The notes below the pieces were generated by a model. It was not told where the DNA came from and ran no database searches. It was given only the letters and a program-made list of their open reading frames with translations. Shown in pieces: positions 60,060 to 64,000 of a DNA stretch of 64,000 bases. The DNA lies in the NCBI RefSeq assembly GCF_013315815.1, contig NZ_CP046051.1, positions 744,001-808,000 of the forward strand, read 5' to 3'. The stretch is from Caproicibacterium lactatifermentans. GTDB taxonomy: Bacteria > Bacillota > Clostridia > Oscillospirales > Acutalibacteraceae. A program made the position numbers and the translations under genes. Numbering within the stretch: the stretch's first letter is position 1; each line of letters starts with the position of its first letter.

Positions 60060-61217
60060 ATGATATCTTTGTATGCACATGGTGGAAGCGGAAATCATGG
60101 CTGTGAAGCACTAGTACGGGCAACAGCTAAAATTTTAAATCCTTTAAAATGTGATTGCTTTTCCCTTAACCCTTTAGAGGACAAAAAATATTCAGTAAAC
60201 GATATTGCAAGTATTAAAGAGAGTGTAGTTAAACATGGTACACTTACATGGTTTTTTTGGTCAGTACTGTGCAAACTCAAAATATCAAATCCCGTTAAAA
60301 AAATATACTATTATTTTCTTAAAGATTCCCCAGATGTCGCCTTATCTATAGGCGGCGATAATTACTGCTATGATGGTTTTCCGGAATCACTTGCATATAT
60401 GAACAGCAAGCTTAACAAAGTGGGTTGCAAAACTGTGCTGTGGGGCTGTTCAGTCGAGCCAGAGATTCTTCAAAATCCAGAAATCGTTGAGGATATGAAT
60501 AGATATGCCCTCATTACAGCGCGCGAATCTATTACCTATCACGCACTTATAAATGCAGGTGTAGGGAACACAAGATTGTTTCCGGACCCGGCCTTTCAGC
60601 TGGACTGTGTAAAATTACCGTTGCTGGATGGCTTTATTGAGGGCAATACGGTTGGCATTAACCTTAGTCCTATGATAATTGACAACGAAACTGCTGACGG
60701 AGTTACATATAAAAATTATGAAAATTTGATACAGTATATTCTTGATACAACAGATATGGCGGTTGCTCTCATTCCTCACGTTGTTTGGGAAGCCAATGAC
60801 GACCGTGTACCGCTCAGAGCATTGTACCATGCTTTTCAGGACACACACCGCGTTGTAATGATAGAAGACCACAACTGCATGGAACTGAAAGGCTATATCA
60901 GCCGCTGCCGGTTTTTTGTTGGCGCGCGTACGCATTCCACTATAGCAGCGTATTCAACTTGTGTGCCAACTTTGGTGGTGGGGTATTCTGTTAAAGCAAA
61001 AGGGATTGCAAAAGATATTTTCGGAACATATGACCATTATGTTTTGCCGGTACAATCGCTTAAAGACCCGGATGAGCTGATGCATGCCTTTGACTGGCTT
61101 ATGCAGAACGAAGTGACCATTAGAACACATTTACAGCAGTTTATGCCGTCTTATTGTGCCAAGGCGATGGAGGCGGGAAATGAAGTAAAGCAACTGGTGC
61201 CTGGTGCTGTTGGATAA
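60060..61217 (+). CDS. polysaccharide pyruvyl transferase family protein
   Basis: 385 residues of the CsaB/PF04230 type. The N-terminus ISLYAHGGSGNHGCEALVRAT is the glycine-rich start (G-x-G-N-x-G). ALSIGGDNYCYDG, then RESITYHALINAG, the DPAFQL motif and CRFFVGARTHSTIAAYSTCVPTLVVGYSVKAKGIAKDIFG (R-x-H-S-x-I-x-A) are family blocks. It would add ketal-linked pyruvate from phosphoenolpyruvate to a sugar, giving the polymer a negative charge. The ATG overlaps the stop of the scar frame before it. Confidence 0.88.
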   Translation: MISLYAHGGSGNHGCEALVRATAKILNPLKCDCFSLNPLEDKKYSVNDIASIKESVVKHGTLTWFFWSVLCKLKISNPVKKIYYYFLKDSPDVALSIGGDNYCYDGFPESLAYMNSKLNKVGCKTVLWGCSVEPEILQNPEIVEDMNRYALITARESITYHALINAGVGNTRLFPDPAFQLDCVKLPLLDGFIEGNTVGINLSPMIIDNETADGVTYKNYENLIQYILDTTDMAVALIPHVVWEANDDRVPLRALYHAFQDTHRVVMIEDHNCMELKGYISRCRFFVGARTHSTIAAYSTCVPTLVVGYSVKAKGIAKDIFGTYDHYVLPVQSLKDPDELMHAFDWLMQNEVTIRTHLQQFMPSYCAKAMEAGNEVKQLVPGAVG

Positions 61218-61238
61218 ACAATAAAGGTGGGAAGATTG

Positions 61239-62780
61239 ATGCAACAGAAGTCCAGATCAGTTAATTCGGCAAAAAATATTATTTGGGGATATGCGGGAAC
61301 AGTATTAAATTTGTTACTCGCGTTTATTTCAAGAACTGTATTTATTAATGTGCTCGGTACTACATACCTTGGAATTAATGGGCTATTTACCAATGTGCTG
61401 AATATATTGTCCTTTTCCGAACTGGGCATCGGTACTGCTATGAATTACAGCTTATATAAACCAGTTGCCGAAGATGACAAAGAAAAGATCAAATCCTTAA
61501 TGCATGTTTATAAGAAAGCCTATCGGATTGTAGCAGCTATTGTTGCAACGGTTGGGCTTATCTTGCTACCCTTTTTGAGATACTTTATTAAAGGTGCAGA
61601 AGGGGTAGCAAATCTACAAATTTATTATTTGATATTTCTTTTTAATACGATTTCTTCCTATTTTGTATCTTATAAATATGGACTGGTAAATGCGGAACAA
61701 CAGAATTATATACTTACAAATATTGATTCTGTATGTCGTATCGTTATTACTATTGTTCAAATAATTGCGTTAGAGTTATACCACAATTTTCTTGTCTATC
61801 TTCTTGTTCAGGCCGGCTTACAACTTGTTCAAAAGATTATCACTGCGCTATATCTGGATAAAAGATACGAATATCTAAGAAGCAAAGATGTTAAACCACT
61901 TGATAAAAAGACCAAGAACAATTTGATTAAGAACATTAAAGCTCTTATTCTTCATAAAATCGGGGATATCAGTGTTTATCAAACTGATAATATTATTATA
62001 TCGGCTTTTATCAACGTCGCGGTTGTTGGACTGGTATCAAACTATAATATTATTATATCAGCTGCAACAGGGTTTATAACCGTTGCTATGACAGGCATTG
62101 TTTCAAGCTGCGGAAACTTAATTGCAACTGAGAACAAAGATAAACAGTTTGAAGTTTTTAACGTTTATGATTTCTGCGGATTTTGGTTATATAGTTTTGA
62201 AACAATAGCACTGGTAATTCTGTTCCAACCGTTTATTACATTATGGATTGGTGCAGATAAAAAAATAGATAATATTTCATTGGCCCTTATTTTGTTCAAT
62301 AATTATTTTGTTGGTCAAAGGGCTGCAGTATTTAATTTTAAATCTGCGGGCGGCCTTTTTGATCCTGATAAATATGCATCCATTATACAGGCAATACTTA
62401 ATCTCATTATTAGTATTGTTTGCGTTATAAAAATGGGTCTCCCTGGTGTTTATGTAGGCACGATAGTGTCAGGCATAGTTATAACTATTTGGAAGCCAAT
62501 CGTTCTGTATAAGTATCTTTTTCATAAAAGCTCCATTTCATATTTCATTAGGATGTTAAGAAATTTAGCGATTACTTTCGCAATGATATGTTTACTTGAA
62601 CTTATTAAACACTTTGTTATGAGCACAGTAACAATTTTAAATTTCATATTAATGGCACTCATCACATTTATAGTTCCTAACGTAATTTATATTTTCATTT
62701 TTCATCGAAACAGTGAGTGCAAAGTGCTTCTAAAGACAGTGAAATTCCTTAAAGGTAGGCTTAAATCTCATGACCACTAA
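61239..62780 (+). CDS. Wzx-like polysaccharide flippase
   Basis: 513 residues with twelve to fourteen predicted TM helices; polysaccharide biosynthesis protein of the MATE/MOP superfamily. It opens SVNSAKNIIWGYAGTVLNLLLAFISRTVFINVLGTTYLGINGLF, the normal Wzx start, and includes FSELGIGTAMNYSLYKPVAEDDKEKI. It would flip the lipid-linked repeat unit to the outer face, where the Wzy-like protein polymerises it. AAGGTGGGA favours ATG 61239 over the GTG at 61227. It overlaps the next gene by 11 bases. Confidence 0.9.
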   Translation: MQQKSRSVNSAKNIIWGYAGTVLNLLLAFISRTVFINVLGTTYLGINGLFTNVLNILSFSELGIGTAMNYSLYKPVAEDDKEKIKSLMHVYKKAYRIVAAIVATVGLILLPFLRYFIKGAEGVANLQIYYLIFLFNTISSYFVSYKYGLVNAEQQNYILTNIDSVCRIVITIVQIIALELYHNFLVYLLVQAGLQLVQKIITALYLDKRYEYLRSKDVKPLDKKTKNNLIKNIKALILHKIGDISVYQTDNIIISAFINVAVVGLVSNYNIIISAATGFITVAMTGIVSSCGNLIATENKDKQFEVFNVYDFCGFWLYSFETIALVILFQPFITLWIGADKKIDNISLALILFNNYFVGQRAAVFNFKSAGGLFDPDKYASIIQAILNLIISIVCVIKMGLPGVYVGTIVSGIVITIWKPIVLYKYLFHKSSISYFIRMLRNLAITFAMICLLELIKHFVMSTVTILNFILMALITFIVPNVIYIFIFHRNSECKVLLKTVKFLKGRLKSHDH

Positions 62781-63780
62781 TCCATTGGTAAGTATTATAA
62801 CCCCTTGTTATAATGGTGAAAAATTCATTGGCCGTTTTTTGAATTCAGTATTGGCACAAACCTATCCCAATATAGAACTATTCGTAGTGGACGACGGATC
62901 AACAGACAATACCAAAAATATAGTTTACAGCTACATAAAACAATTCCAGATGAAAGGAATGCAGCTCCATTATATTTATCAGAAGCATTCTGGACAAGCA
63001 GCTGCAATGAATAAAGCGCTTAATTTGTTTCATGGGGACTATCTTACATGGCTGGACTCTGACGATTATTTCAAATCAAATTCAATTATTCAGCGTGTCA
63101 AATTTTTAGAAAACAACTTACAATATGGATTTTGTATTTGTCCGGCAGAAAATGTGAATGAAAGAGATATTAGGAAAGTCGTTGATATAAGATATCGTAA
63201 AAAGCCAATAGGGCAAGACAACTTATTTATAGATTTACTAACAGAAACAAATGTCGTATTTGAGAGCGGTGGAGGCATGATGATTCGCAAAGATTCGTTT
63301 TGTAAAGTATGTCCTACCAGACAAATATACCCGTCTAGAGAAGGACAGAATTGGCAGCTAATGCTTCCTGTCGCTTATTACTACAAATGTGGATATGTAG
63401 AAGAACCCCTGTATGTGGTGGTGAACAGGGGAAATAGCCATTCACATATCTTTCGTACACCGGAACAGTGGTTTGAACGATATGAAGGCTTTAAAGATCT
63501 TCTTTTTCATGTTATAAAGGACATGAAAATTCCAGAAGAGAAAGAAATTTTAGATATGCTTGAAATTAAATATGCACATCGAGAAATAAGACTGGCACCG
63601 GAACTACCCGACTTGGCATTACTGAAAAATGCATATCAATGTTTGCTTAGCCACAAAGAATTAGGACCCAAGGATAATTTGGCATACTTTGTAGGAAGGC
63701 ATAAGGGACTGCGCTTCCCTTATGAAGCCGCAAAGCAGTGTTGGCATAAGATGAAGGAAAAGAAAAATGAAATTAATTAA
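62770..63780 (+). CDS. glycosyltransferase family 2
   Basis: 336 residues, GT-A. PLVSIITPCYNGEKFIGRFLNSVLAQTYPNIELFVVDDGSTDNTK carries the D-D-G motif, and DYLTWLDSDDYFKSNS the metal-binding D-S-D-D. FESGGGMMIRKDSFCKV and REGQNWQLMLPVAYYYKCGY are typical of the acceptor half. The ATG lies within the end of the flippase gene, and AAGGTAGG is upstream. It overlaps the following gene by 14 bases. Confidence 0.92.
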   Translation: MTTNPLVSIITPCYNGEKFIGRFLNSVLAQTYPNIELFVVDDGSTDNTKNIVYSYIKQFQMKGMQLHYIYQKHSGQAAAMNKALNLFHGDYLTWLDSDDYFKSNSIIQRVKFLENNLQYGFCICPAENVNERDIRKVVDIRYRKKPIGQDNLFIDLLTETNVVFESGGGMMIRKDSFCKVCPTRQIYPSREGQNWQLMLPVAYYYKCGYVEEPLYVVVNRGNSHSHIFRTPEQWFERYEGFKDLLFHVIKDMKIPEEKEILDMLEIKYAHREIRLAPELPDLALLKNAYQCLLSHKELGPKDNLAYFVGRHKGLRFPYEAAKQCWHKMKEKKNEIN

Positions 63781-64000
63781 ACAAAAGCAGAACTGTTCCG
63801 GCTGTAGTGCTTGTGCCAGTATTTGTCCGAACCATTGTATTACAATGAAAGAAGATAAAGAGGGATTTTTATATCCTTTTATTGATGATACACAGTGTAT
63901 CAACTGTGGCAAATGTAAAAGCCGCTGTCCTGTTTTTCAGCAGCGGAAAGTTCAGAGAAAACCGAAGGCTTTTGCAGCTTACAGCAAACATGATTCTGTA
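63767..64000 (+). CDS. iron-sulfur protein of the coenzyme F420 hydrogenase/dehydrogenase beta-subunit type (partial)
   Basis: Runs off the end of the window after 78 codons. Two ferredoxin-type cluster motifs are visible: NCSGCSACASICPNHCI (C-x2-C-x2-C-x3-C, residues about 9-25) and QCINCGKCKSRCPVF (about 43-57). The next KPKAFAAYSKHD is the usual entry into the F420 hydrogenase beta-subunit-like domain. Such genes are common beside pyruvyl transferases in exopolysaccharide loci of Firmicutes and Bacteroidetes; their role there is not established. AAGGAAAAG precedes the ATG. Confidence 0.8.
   Translation, partial: MKLIKQKQNCSGCSACASICPNHCITMKEDKEGFLYPFIDDTQCINCGKCKSRCPVFQQRKVQRKPKAFAAYSKHDSV

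Overview
The window looks like a chromosomal segment of a low-to-mid GC Firmicute of class Clostridia. An Oscillospiraceae/Ruminococcaceae-type fermenter is the best guess. This rests on strong AGGAGG-type ribosome binding sites, TTGACA/TATAAT promoters, a type III glutamine synthetase, a CIRCE-like heat-shock operator, a CBS-containing pyrophosphatase, a DUF4250 protein and 2-hydroxyacyl-CoA dehydratase-type iron-sulfur proteins. No 16S rRNA gene is present, so the genus cannot be fixed.

Positions 1-28,300 hold mostly housekeeping and sugar genes: nitroreductase, Hsp20 under a CIRCE-like element, glycerophosphodiesterase, a ribose system (rbsRKACB with rbsD divergent), CBS-pyrophosphatase plus a HAD phosphatase, glutamine synthetase III with a terminator-like hairpin in its leader, ftsH with a small cysteine-rich protein, a DUF4250 micro-gene, yjbQ, a NUDIX gene, an AraC regulator divergent from a D-2-hydroxyacid dehydrogenase, a WYL regulator, a BrkB-like membrane protein with a frameshifted small gene behind it, an EamA transporter, galK-galE and a purine nucleoside phosphorylase.

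Positions 28,600-42,550 are more mosaic. They hold a stand-alone phage-type holin/endolysin cassette, a CrtO-like membrane protein, a surface protein with cohesin-like and cadherin-like parts, a phosphoesterase, and a tightly coupled three-gene operon (hydrolase, HgdB-like protein, HgdB-like/HgdC-like fusion) that resembles an ATP-driven low-potential reductase of unknown substrate. Next come a cytidylate-kinase-like gene, a pair of tandem nine-codon micro-ORFs, xpaC-telA, metA and two tRNA genes (Thr-TGT, Tyr-GTA).

Positions 42,550-44,850 are a mobile-DNA scrap zone just after the tRNAs: an IS3 orfA remnant, an IS30 C-terminal remnant, several inverted repeats, a tiny DUF3789-like gene and an exact tandem duplication of about 195 bp that carries a good promoter.

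Positions 44,859-64,000 are one long, visibly AT-richer exopolysaccharide locus on the + strand. It contains a priming sugar transferase, a Wzz/BY-kinase/PHP-phosphatase control trio, a Wzy-like polymerase, a Wzx-like flippase, five glycosyltransferases, a pyruvyl-transferase-like protein and, at the edge, an iron-sulfur protein of the F420 hydrogenase beta-subunit type. Embedded in it is a surface-protein module (secreted protein, VanZ-like protein, membrane-anchored protein, sortase, membrane protein). A full-length IS3-family element with a 4-bp target duplication sits in the scar of a deleted gene that begins like a glycosyltransferase.
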